A stretch of DNA of 19,594 nucleotides from Chromera velia (taxonomy: Eukaryota > Sar > Chromeraceae). Positions 8,859-18,823 of the stretch are shown here, in pieces. Under the pieces are notes generated by a model. That model was not told where the DNA came from, searched no databases, and worked only from the letters and a program-made list of their open reading frames with translations. Position 1 is the first letter of the stretch. Each line of letters begins with the position of its first letter. The stretch covers positions 3,339 to 22,932 of the forward strand of contig JAHBMJ010002047.1 in the NCBI GenBank assembly GCA_018398765.1. The letters run 5' to 3'. The position numbers and the translations under genes were made by a program.

Positions 8859-10482
8859 TCATTGCTGCCCTTCATGATCCTTGCACAGCTTGTATACCAG
8901 ACTCTTCAGCTCGGGCGACCCCTCCAACTTCAAGGCTTCGTCTACTGAGCGGCTGTACTGGAACGTGATTTTCAAAGAGTGCTGATTCAGCTTCATAACC
9001 GCGTTGGTCTTTAGGTTTTTCTTCTCGAAAAACGTTTTGACTGCCGCTTTCATGCTCATGTTTGGAGCCAGCCCTCTCGCCAGGGTGCCGATAAGCGCAT
9101 TGGACTGCAAGATATATGGAACAGATGTATGATGTGACAGTTGTTGAGAAAGCGCAATCAAAAAAGAGACGAAAAGGTGCGGTAGCAATCAGGACGGGAG
9201 AGAAAAGAGCATGAAGAAGGAATATAAGTACACAGCTGCGGTATGCGTGGAGTGCTGGACCTTTCCTTGGACTTGTTCTCATCTCTCTCTGTACATCTGC
9301 ATGTATACGCGTTTTTGTCAGCGTGCGTATACGTGCGAAGCCTTTGTGGGCCCGTCCAAGCAACCTTGTGTCATGTCCTGCCTCTCTGTCTATGTGTTTC
9401 TCCAGGCACCGTAGTAGTCACACTGGTACCTGTGGTCGAAAGCCTGGCGTACTGCTCATCCGATCTCCTCAGCAGGGAGGCGGACAAGTAGACAGTAGCG
9501 TTTCCCTAAAGACTAACCGTCTAGCCAGGGTCAAGGATAAACCTGAAGACAGGGACCTTTCTCAGCTCAGGCATACGGAAGCACACTCAGGGTTCGCCTC
9601 CTGCAGTGTACCCCTCTGGTGGATCACAAACGGGAAGACCCTGTGCGATCGCCTTAGAGGCGGGGACATTCGTCAAGGCGAACTTCCCAAATTCTCTAGG
9701 GATACCAAAGTAGCGGGCACCTTTCACTTTTAACTGGTTCAAATCATCCTTGGGAAACCTTTAATTTGCCGGGTTCCTGCATGCATGGAAAGTGGGGTGA
9801 GGGTCCATGCGTGCAGCCGATATTTACTCACCATAATGCTGTGCAGTGCCACGCGCTGGCGGCATTGAACTTCGCCCATGCAGAATGTGAGGATTCCGAA
9901 AGTAAGATCCCTGCAGACACTATAAAATTTTAATGTATGCAAAGGCACTGGTAACACAACGCATGAGTGTATACTCAAGGCCTCACTTAATTTCGAAAAG
10001 CTGGAATCAATCGAGAAAGAAAAGCCAAAGTCATATTATGCATGGAAGATGGCCGAGTGAGTGATTGCATGGTTTCGATCCCCACCGGAACAGAGAGCAG
10101 CGAGAGGCGGTGCAACCAAGCAGAGTTATAGCAAATCCCAAAGTAGAGGCCAGCACGGTCTACCGTCAACCGTGTTGTGGCCCCATAGAACAGCGACTCC
10201 TGAAACTTTAAGTTCACACAGCGCTCGTAGATCCTCCGGTACTCACCGTTGATCCTCCTGAGTACAACTGCATCAGCAGTAGAACTACCCCATATTTAAT
10301 AATCGAATTGCAGCACTATGTGAATGCGTCCGATGCACTCACTTGATGTCCGCCCGCCATCCTCAGGATAGTATATCAAGAGTCGGCGACCGTGGACCGC
10401 CGTGCGTGAATGTTTCCACAGATTTGTCATATGATACAATACAAAACCTTGCGTTTGATCTTTAAAGTCGATTTCCAGCCAG
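8859..10482 (-). CDS. Unrecognised five-exon gene, 3' part (243 aa visible)
   Basis: Model in transcript order: 10482-10343, 10267-10117, 9910-9832, 9748-9632, 9104-8859 (TGA at 8859-8861). Each junction is phase-consistent. Donors in order are GTGAGT, GTTGCA, GTGAGT, GTTTGT; acceptors ATTGCAG, GATGCAG, TCTGCAG, CCCAAG, CTTGCAG. The first visible exon begins WLEIDFKDQTQGF and contains GRRLLIYYPEDGG. The next includes ERCVNLKFQESLFYGA and RAGLYFGICYNSAW, an alternating pattern suggesting beta strands. The fourth has KVKGARYFGIPREFGKF. The last is helix-like, with MSMKAAVKTFFEKKNLKTN and PELKSLVYKLCKDHEG. I do not recognise the family. The strongest parts are exons 1, 2 and 5. The GTTGCA and GTTTGT donors and the CCCAAG acceptor are the weak points; alternatives there would change a few residues or end the protein early. 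The first exon starts in phase 2, so at least one 5' exon is missing, beyond or within the AT-rich DNA at 10490-10865. Confidence 0.6.
9105..9631 (-). other. Last intron of the unrecognised minus gene
   Basis: About 527 nt between a GTTTGT donor (9631-9626) and a CATATATCTTGCAG acceptor. The exon upstream stays open for 15 more codons past the donor and then meets a TGA (9590s), so an intron-retaining form would end there. No separate gene is seen inside. Confidence 0.45.
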
Positions 10483-10489
10483 CTGCAAT

Positions 10490-10865
10490 GTAATAAAAAT
10501 TACTATATTAGGGTTGTAATCTAGTTTAATCTGAACTAGAGTCTATGTAAGCCTAAAATAACCATAGATTGATGTTAATTAATTGATATATCATTATAAA
10601 ATGTTGTACATATTATTACTGCTACTGCTGGCTATACTATGGCTAGCATTGCCGACTATGTAGCCGATTATACTACACACTTCCCTTCACTATTTAATAA
10701 TTTTTAATTCTAGATCTAGTTTTAGATTTTACTCTATAATAGTCTGTATTAATTATCAATAATTAGAATCTTTTATAGTTATTTTTGTGAATCACCTTAG
10801 TTCAATTCAAGTTATATAATTTAGTTTGTTTTTATTATAGTTTAAAACTGTTTATATCAATCGTC
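10490..10865. other. AT-rich block upstream of the visible exons
   Basis: Strongly AT-rich, with stops in all frames and small inverted repeats such as CTAGTT/AACTAG near 10522-10541. It abuts the acceptor of the first visible exon of the minus gene, so it is probably an intron, or an insertion into one. Confidence 0.45.
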
Positions 10866-10868
10866 TAG

Positions 10869-10993
10869 TCAATTGTAGGGCAGCGTCGTTCCTGGGTATG
10901 TAAGCAGCACGCTGCATACCGCCTGTGCACTGCCTGTCAGCCGGCCCTGAACGACATTGTCAGCATGCAGACTAGCATGCGCACAGGCTTTAA
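10869..10993 (-). other. Possible exon, low confidence
   Basis: After a minus-strand acceptor-like AAGCCTCAG, a frame is open for about 40 codons (including NVVQGRLTGSAQAVCSVLL) to a TGA at 10869-10871. Composition is coding-like and unlike the AT-rich flank. I could not find a donor in the phase needed to join the exon at 10482, so it may instead be the end of another gene or non-coding. It overlaps the hairpin cluster. Confidence 0.2.
10880..10990. repeat. Cluster of nested inverted repeats
   Basis: GTCGTTC at 10885-10891 pairs with GAACGAC at 10949-10955. Inside it, GCAGC 10904-10908 pairs with GCTGC 10911-10915 and GGTAT 10895-10899 with ATACC 10916-10920. GCCTGTGC 10921-10928 pairs with GCACAGGC 10981-10988. 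The cluster sits at the sharp edge between AT-rich and balanced DNA. Confidence 0.6.
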
Positions 10994-11100
10994 CTGAGGC
11001 TTATTACAGTTATTGGAGTAGAACAATTGATCGATCAAGTTCGGATCAACATGTATCATCCTTGCCCTCCTCTTCCTTCTCATCATTATCTATCATTATC

Positions 11101-11478
11101 ATGATCACCATACTGCTAGAGGTAATTAAAAAAAAAAAATGATCATTTTTATCTTCTTTTTTTTGTTTTTTTTCTGGTGTTAAGCTGAAAAATATGTTGT
11201 TTAAGTGTTGTTCATGTGTTGCACGAATCAACAAGTGCTGTTTAAGTGTTGTTATGCTATTATTTCTTTATTATGATAATAAATGAATGGTGTTGCACTG
11301 TTATACAAGTGTTGCTTTAGTGTTGTAAGCTAGGTTGCAAGGTGTTGCATACTATGGTTGTTACGTCTTGGTCGAGGGCATCATCGAAAAGCAAAAAAAA
11401 AAAAAATTTGCTCTTGAGACCCTTTTTTTTTCTTTTTTTTTTTTTAATTACCCCCAGCCATACTGTGACTATAGATTA
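11101..11478. mobile_element. Inverted-repeat element with poly-A/poly-T ends and GTGTTG repeats
   Basis: GGTAATTA plus an A-run (about 11120-11140) is mirrored by a T-run plus TAATTACC (about 11435-11452). Outside these, about 20 further bases on each side pair imperfectly (around 11101-11120 against 11455-11478), roughly 20 matches over 28 positions by eye. The interior holds at least eight copies of (A/T)AGTGTTG or GGTGTTG-like units between 11195 and 11350. There is no coding capacity. The structure suggests a non-autonomous insertion or foldback element; the class is not determined. Confidence 0.4.
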
Positions 11479-11781
11479 CAATCCAATCATGATCAGTATA
11501 GCGTTGCTATTGATCAGCTTATTTTAAAGTGTTTAGCGTTTCACGGCAACCGTGGTAACACACACAACAGTTTAATTTTTTAAAAAAATATAAGTTACAT
11601 AATTCTATATTTTGAATTACTTCATTAAGGATTCTTACCCCTCAAGAGTGCGAATATGATTTTTGTGGTCGTTCTATTACTGGTATTATTCTTGGTAATT
11701 AACTAATATATACTAACACTATTTTTTCTTGTATACGGAGTTTGATTTAGATCTATTTGTCATATCAATGGCCCACTGACA
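11479..11781. other. AT-rich DNA, nothing identified
   Basis: No open frame of note, no RNA gene and no clear repeat. It separates the two inverted-repeat elements. Confidence 0.5.
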
Positions 11782-12263
11782 ATGGGATAACTCAAAGAGT
11801 CATACCTAGGGTCATACGTATAATCATTATCAAAATTCATAGTAACTTTAATTCTTATAATCATTATGCAACTAAGTTTAGCATAATGATTATGAGTGTT
11901 TAATGGTTATCAAATTCATAATGATTATGTATATCACCCAAGATGAATTAAAAACAAAAATGAAAAACAAACTTTATTAACTTTACAAATCGACCCTGTT
12001 TTGTAAAGAAATTTTGAGCTAGAAAGCTTCATTGTCAATACTTCATAAGATATCATACGTTGAACATTGCATCAATAGCATCAATGTATAATCATTATAA
12101 TTTTTAATAATCATTATGCGTTTTTCATAATGAGTAGCAGTGTTACAGCCAGTTTATGAAAAGAGTCATAATCATAATGAACACTTTCTAATGATTATAA
12201 TTTTTATCATAATGATTATACGTTTTATATAATTGACTCATAATCATTATTGAGTTATCCCAT
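11782..12263. mobile_element. MITE-like element, 482 bp, with 14-bp perfect TIRs
   Basis: ATGGGATAACTCAA at 11782-11795 is exactly inverted as TTGAGTTATCCCAT at 12250-12263. The inverted similarity continues inward imperfectly (both arms contain CGTATAATCATTAT about 38-53 bp from the end). The interior carries eight exact copies of the 11-mer ATAAT(C/G)ATTAT, at 11820-11830, 11857-11867, 11883-11893, 11918-11928, 12088-12098, 12107-12117, 12209-12219 and 12240-12250, plus near copies. No open frame is present. A target-site duplication is not resolvable by eye; at most a 2-bp AT. Size, TIRs, AT-richness and lack of coding fit a miniature inverted-repeat transposable element. Confidence 0.65.
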
Positions 12264-13114
12264 ACTAGTAGATGGTCCACCTTGCAATTTACCTTGCCGC
12301 AGTCCTTGCGATCCATCCATATGGCCACCCTAGATCATATTAGTTATACATTAAAAATGAAAAAAAACATTTTCACACAAAAACCCATCTACGTGGCGTT
12401 GCGATTTGTATTACTATATGCTCACACAATAAGTCACTTCAATCATGAGAAATGCATTCAGCGCCAAGTGCTGCGTACTATGATTTAGGGTCCGTCTCGC
12501 CAGGAATGAAAACGTCTCCGAACAACGTCACCTGCACCTTCCATTATACGTGTATGCAGCGACTGATTCGTTATTTTATCCTTCTATGCGTCTGTGCACA
12601 AAAAAAGGACCGCTTCTTCGATGCACAAAGAAAAACGATAAATATTGCATGCGTCTTGCAGAAAAAGAACGCGGACTTTGCGGGACTTCGGCCCTGAATC
12701 CCTTTTCGTGCCTCTTCATCGCTCCCTTTTCTTTCCACCTGAGAAGGTCCTGTTTGCACAGCGACGCATAAGGAAACAAACTGGACATCTCAAAGACACA
12801 GCAAAAACGCATAAATTTCAGATAAGCAGCGGACGCTTGAACGGCAAATGTACTGTCAGTACTGTTTGAAGGTAATCGAGTCAATACGACTTGATTGGTT
12901 TCACACCGGCATCACATCGCAAGACGAAAAAAGACGGTGGACGGTGCGAATCCATTTGAGGGGATGTGCGCGCTTGCGCGGCGCGACGCGTCATAATTGA
13001 GTGCAAAAGCCTAAAAACAAAAGAGCTGCATAAAGTGAGTCGAATGACTGAATGTCTCACTGCTGAGTTAAAGACAAACAAACATCCCCCGAAAGCATGC
13101 AGAAAGAAGTAAAT
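12264..13114. other. Right flank of the MITE, weak exon-like pieces only
   Basis: Possible minus-strand exons: a frame after TGTGCAAACAG at about 12755 reading DLLRWKEKGAMKRHEKGF, a piece ending TAG near 12484 that reads VTLFGDVFIPGETDPKS after GTGCAG, and an ATG near 12322 followed by a CAAG|GTAAAT donor. They do not join in phase with normal donors. Plus-strand frames at 12452-12771 overlap them. I do not call a gene. Confidence 0.3.
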
Positions 13115-13120
13115 TTTATT
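13115..13120 (-). terminator. Probable polyadenylation signal AATAAA
   Basis: Reads AATAAA on the minus strand about 60 nt after the TAA stop (13181-13183) of the RCC1-domain gene. Confidence 0.5.
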
Positions 13121-13157
13121 TGTCGATGTCTCTTGGATTGTCTCATGATTGACTAAT

Positions 13158-13180
13158 CGTCTGTCTGTCTGTCTGCCTGT
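13158..13180. repeat. CTGT microsatellite
   Basis: Short run of CTGT/CTGC units immediately downstream of the RCC1-gene stop codon, so it lies in the predicted 3' UTR. Confidence 0.7.
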
Positions 13181-16100
13181 TTATCTGACCTGGTTGAAGG
13201 AATCGCCTTCCCGAGAGAAGCGACAGAGTCTCCCTGAGTCCACAGCAACCCAGCCGCCGTCTCCTTTTGGAGAAGCCTCTGAGCTGCCCGGACGGGCGCT
13301 ATTTGCTTCTCGCTGGGGCCCAAAGAAGAATCCGTTGCTGGCTGCTGCATTGTTTCCGTCCACTCGCTGGGTCAAAGAGGGCGGCGCCGCCTCTTCTGAG
13401 GGACTCGAGGATCCTTTCATGGGACTCCCGTCGCCGCCTTCGACCTGAAAAAGAAAATCAAAGCCATTCAAGAGAAGGCAGAGAAGTCAAAATGCATTTC
13501 TCGTTATTTATTTTTTCCGACTGCATTTCGTTTCCTCTCAAACGGAGAATGGAATCACAATTAAGGGATCATAGAGACTCCCCCTCGCTGCATCGTGGTC
13601 TGATGAGGCGAAATTAATTTTAGACTTCCGATATATTCCTAGAAGCAACGTACAGCTGCTACAAATAAATGCTTTTTCCTCCTTCCTTGTCTGCATAGGA
13701 GCTCTGTCAGATTGTTTCCCTTTTTCTTTCCGTCCGTCTCTTTGTCTGTTTGTGTCGCTGCCCTCAGCCCGGAATTAAGGAAGGTTGACTGACTGTGCCG
13801 TTGTCTTGACCCTCCTGCCCCCCCTTCGCTTGCCCCCCCTTCGCAGCTCCGCTGGAGCTCTGCACGACCGGTGCGGGGCCGAGCTTGGCTGCGAGGGTGT
13901 ACGCAGACGCCAGGTTCACGCTCTGCATGGGTGCATGCATGCAGGCAGGCAGGCAGGAATTAATAGAGTCGGAGACCCTGCAAGCTCTCGAAGGACTCTC
14001 CAGAAAGAGACAAGAAAGAAAGACACTTCAACATCCCCGAAAAATAAAAAAACTATCACTTGACTGCTCCTTCTCCAATAATCGAACGAGTGAAAAGAAA
14101 TCATGAAAACAGCCAGCAGCAGCAACAGTATCCGACTTGGAAGGGAATGGCCGAATTCCATTCAATCCGTCAAATGATCGACTGATGCTTGTGAACAAAA
14201 CCAACACGAAAGTGCTGTGGAAACAAGAGACGAACAAAAACAAAACGAATAAACAAACGACCACGCATACAAAACATTTCACTCACTTGCACTTTCAAAG
14301 GGTCATGATATCCTGGTGTCTGTGCGCTTCTCATGTTCTCGCTGACATTTGAGAGGAACTGACCCGCAGCCGCACTCTGCATGCATCGCAGATGCATTGG
14401 ACCAGGTTGGCTTGTGAGTCGAAAAAGGGGGAACAGCAGAAAAAAAGAAACATCCTGACAGGAAGGAAGAGAGATGCGAAGAAGTGAAACAAATCGCCGA
14501 GTCTGGGGGAATCCGTAATCCATCTAGTAAAGCAATGAATCTTCCCATCTTTTGCAAGAAGCGGCTCCCCAGGACCACACACGCAAAATCTGCCCCCTCC
14601 CCCTCTCACTCACTCATTCCCACCTTGACACCCTCACACACGCAGACGCGCCCTCCCCACCCGACCCACTCATGCACCCACAAACCCGGATGTGGTCGGA
14701 GACTGTCAGGAAGACAGTCAGCAGCGTCTCATCTCCAGGTGCGGTTGGAGAGTCAAAAAGGGTCACGCACTTCCCCCCCACATCCTCTCCATCCGACCCT
14801 TTCCTCGCTCTTGACGCTTCCTCGAGCAGGGGAGTGAACAGAACCGCAGTCTTGCTGCTGGCTGCTGCCGTGAGGACAGAGAGGCGGTTCCGGCAGCCTG
14901 CATACAGAATGAAGAGTACAAATGCACTTCCATTTTCATTCTTGTAGAGGGAAACAGTCCGCTTCACCTTGATCTCAGAAGGGCACAGATCGAGAAAGAG
15001 TTGGAAAGTTGTGGGTAAAACATAAGAGGCAACCAAAAACGGTAGACAGATGTCCGGCGGCGCATGCGAGATAGACGTTGCTCCCAGAATCAGTGAAAAT
15101 AAAAACAAGTACAAGCACTATGAAAGAACCTCATGATGTGTACCCCCGCAGTAAGTCTCCCACCTTCTGCAACGGCGGCTATTTCAGGATCAGCCTCGCT
15201 CATCTTCTGCTGCAAAGGCACAAGACACATGGGGAAGGAATAATCTTCAGATTGCTCAAATACGTTTCCTGGCCGGGCAGTTAAGTCCAAATATTCGGCA
15301 TCCTGTTCATAGGCGGCATGAATAAATGCAGCGAGCAAGAAGCTGAACACTCCCCGGATTCCTGTCTAATTTGAGAGTACATGTGGACAAACGACGTCAT
15401 TTGTTTTGTTTTGTGTCAGTCAACTGGAAGGTCATCTGCATGGCCGCCTGCCCACCTTCACACAAGCGGCTCCTTCCCCTGGCTGTGCCCCTGATCTTCT
15501 TCGCGTTGTGTGTTGTGCCTTCCTCCACCATCCCTTTGCCCCCAGCCCTCTCCTCTCAGCCTCTCTGATGAGGGGCATGATGTCGTCAGGCACAGACTCC
15601 GAATTCCCCCCACCAGAATGGGGGAAGGATGGGGACGAATCGGCGAAACTCCAAATGGCCTCAGACCAGGCAGAGGGGAAGCGCCAGGGACTGCTTCCGT
15701 ATTTGTTTTTCTGCATCTTCGGCTTAGCAGGGTCTCGCCTTCTCTTCGCATCGATAATGGCTCGTGCTTCTCTTGCAATCGCGTCGGGGGCAGGTTGGAA
15801 ACTCGACCTGCATATTTGTTTTCGTGTATTGGTTCAGTTGGGGGGAGGAGGGGAGGAGGAAACCGAATGGTGGATTTACTCTTCCAAATCAACAGAGTGA
15901 ATAGCTCGCAGAGCGAAGAGCTCGAAAGAAAGAGGAAAGAGAGGGAGAGAGAGAGGCTAAAAACCCTGCCATACAAAGAGAAAGCGACACTGAAACCTTT
16001 GGGTTTCCGGACCTTTTGGGTTCCCTCAGCATGCCTTCCTCTGATCTCTCTCATAATCAGTTACCGCATTGTGTGTCGATGCATCAGATCATAGTCTCGT

Positions 16101-17114
16101 CTACTCATTCATTCATTCATTCACTGTCTGACTGACCTTCGTGCCCGACTGTAAAAAGTCTCTGCTGCCTCCTTGAGATTTTGCTCTTGATGAACGGATG
16201 CGTGCTCCGAAATTCCAACAGTGCGCATATTTCTGTTCGGGGACCCTCCAGCAGGCGCGGAGCTCAGACCCTTAATGCGCGACATGACGACCTGAGTTGA
16301 GTTCCGTCTCGCACTTGCACCCTCGGGGGGATTTTGGGGTGTTGACAGCGGGTTTAGCTGAAATTTTGTCCCCCCCTTTTTCCCTTTCTGGTCTCCCTCT
16401 GTCCAAGTGCTTCGTCTCCTAGTCGTCCTCCCCCCTTCCCCTCCTCCTACCGTCTCAACACTCTCTCCACTGTCGGAAGAAATGGTCACCTGACGATTCA
16501 TCGATGGAGACTCAAGTGCTGAAGGGTCGACGCCCCCGGGGAGAGTGGCGGGCGTCTGCTGTAGGCTGTTCGGCTGATATCGTTCTGCAACAACAACGTA
16601 GCTTTGTCTCCGCATCCGAAATTTTTGCTGAGCTTGCCGTCGTCTCTCCGTCTCTTTTGCCTTCTCTTTTGCCAGCCACTGCCGCCTGAGGGCTTTTGCT
16701 TGGGGGATCTTCTGTTGAGGGGGGCGCTCTGGATCCGACAGATCCGACTCTAGATTGTGAGGCGGGAGGGGAAAGACGCTGAGGTCGGTTACCTGCTGGG
16801 GTTTGTTGCAATAGACGACGTCGAGTGCGTCCTTCGCCTGCAAACAGCAAACAGCATACACACATACATCAACATTCATCCATCCATCTCTCGATGCACA
16901 TGCAAAAACACGCATATGTGTGAGTGGTGCGCGTTTGTGACAGCATCCGCCTGTTTGTACAGGAGAAGACTGCACAGGAAAATTCAGGAGGGCAAAATAA
17001 GTTTCTTTTTCCATGTAGGTGCGGCGATTTTGTTGCATGCACCGATCGTCTCTCTTCTAGAGAGAGTGCCGCAAGAGCTTCAAACTAAGTCGAGAGTCTC
17101 CTTGGCCATCAAGA

Positions 17115-17146
<32 letters not shown>

Positions 17147-18792
17147 CAGTTTCTCGAGCTGCTTGAGAGATCTAGGTACGGACCTACCTCGAAATCGCTC
17201 GCGTGTTTCTCTCGGTTTCTCTTTTCCTCGCTGACGTGGTCTAGAGCCGCTCTTTGTCGTGCGTACTGTCTGAATGCAGCCATGCACAAATCGATTGAGG
17301 AAGGCATCAAATGGACCGACAGACGGATTGCATGGGGATGACAAGGAATGTAGAGGCGAAAGAGAAAAGGGACCACATGCAGGGAGAACTCAGAAATGAA
17401 ACAAATGAAAGCAAAGGACAAAAGTAAACAGGACACGCTCAACACCATTCTATCAATCACATGCACTCTGGGAAGGAATAGACGGAGAACAGGGAGGCAC
17501 CATGCAGGGATCATGAGTGATGGGCGAAGTTTGACCAGACCAGACCAGACCAAGGAAGGGACGGAGAGACAAAACTGGCGAGGGCACAGGAGGAGAGGAG
17601 AGGAGCGACAGGCACCCGCCTCCCTTCCCGTCCCCTTCTCCTAAGCATTTGAGGTCAAAAGCCTCCAGTCAGATCCTCACTCACCGTGCACGGAATCTGC
17701 CTGCCCTCCTGCACCCCTGCCAGAGACTCCTTGCGAAGATGAGTGACTTTCTTTGGACCTGGAAATAGAAGTGAAAAGGAAGAAGGATGGGAAATGAAGA
17801 GAAAGACATAGTGTACCATTCCCTTCTTCTGTGTTTCGTTCAGACGAACCCCAAAAAGGCGGGTAGACTTGCCTGCGGACAGCAAGCAGACAGGCAGAGA
17901 GGCAGGCAAGCAGGCAGACAGGCAAGCAGGCAGACAGACAGACAAAAAAAGAAGAATGTCCTTGATTCGAACTTCATCCCCATTGGCCCCCTACCGAGAT
18001 GAGTTCCTCCTCCTCTTCCTCCTCCTCACACATGCGAGAGGCCCTCGTTCGCTTCCGTTCGTCCCGAGAGAGAAGCTCTCTCCTCCACACCTGCAGAGGT
18101 CATCAGAAAGATAGAAGTGTGTGAGGTCAGTCAGCGATCGACTCTCTGGTCCGAAAAAGTTGAGATGTACAGAGAACCAAAAGGAAGCAAAAACAAAGAA
18201 GGATTGATCGTCAGATGATGGAGGGAGGAAGGTAGCGGACGGAGGAAAACGATGATCTCACCGTTGCTTCGTTGTGCTTGTCTATTTCATTCTGTTCTGC
18301 GGTCTTTAAAAGCACTTCAAGGGTTTTTTTTTACTCTTTTTTTTCACGCACGATTTTCCCTGAGATGCATCCAATACGAATCCATCAGATACCGACGCAC
18401 GCACACGATCCCCTGACCTCAAACTGTCTCGAGTGCACCAACGCTTTTGCATCCGCGTCCCCCCCCCCTCCATCAGTCGGAAAGACTGGGTAAGTGAAAA
18501 GGGAGAGAGTGATCGTGTGGTCCCCGCATGCCAGAACCTGCATGCATGCACAACAAATTAAGCCATGCATGCAAACATTGAGTGATTGATGATTTTTGAA
18601 AATGAAGAGGCCGTCGAAGTCCTTGAGCGGAAAGGGGGACTACAAGTTTCTTTAAATTGTACATAACAGACAAACAGACAGACAGACAGACAGGCAGGCA
18701 GGCAGGCAGGCAGACAAACAGACAGACAGACAGATAGACAGATAGACAGACAGACAGGTAGACAGACAGACAGACAGATAGACAGACAGACC

Positions 18793-18823
<31 letters not shown>

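Noticed and set aside
9585-9625. B-box-like GGGTTCGCCTCC suggesting a tRNA or SINE
   Set aside because: There is no matching A box at a proper distance and no cloverleaf, and the sequence is better read as coding or intron DNA of the minus gene.
15458-16094. Overlapping long frames on both strands
   Set aside because: The frame that continues from exon 8 in phase (15807-15456) explains this DNA better; the others include intron sequence.
16121-17038. Single 305-residue minus-strand open frame taken as a whole gene
   Set aside because: Its first third is intron and upstream sequence; the real exon appears to start after TTTGCAG at 16838 and to leave through GTCAGT at 16136, joining the exon at 15807 in phase.
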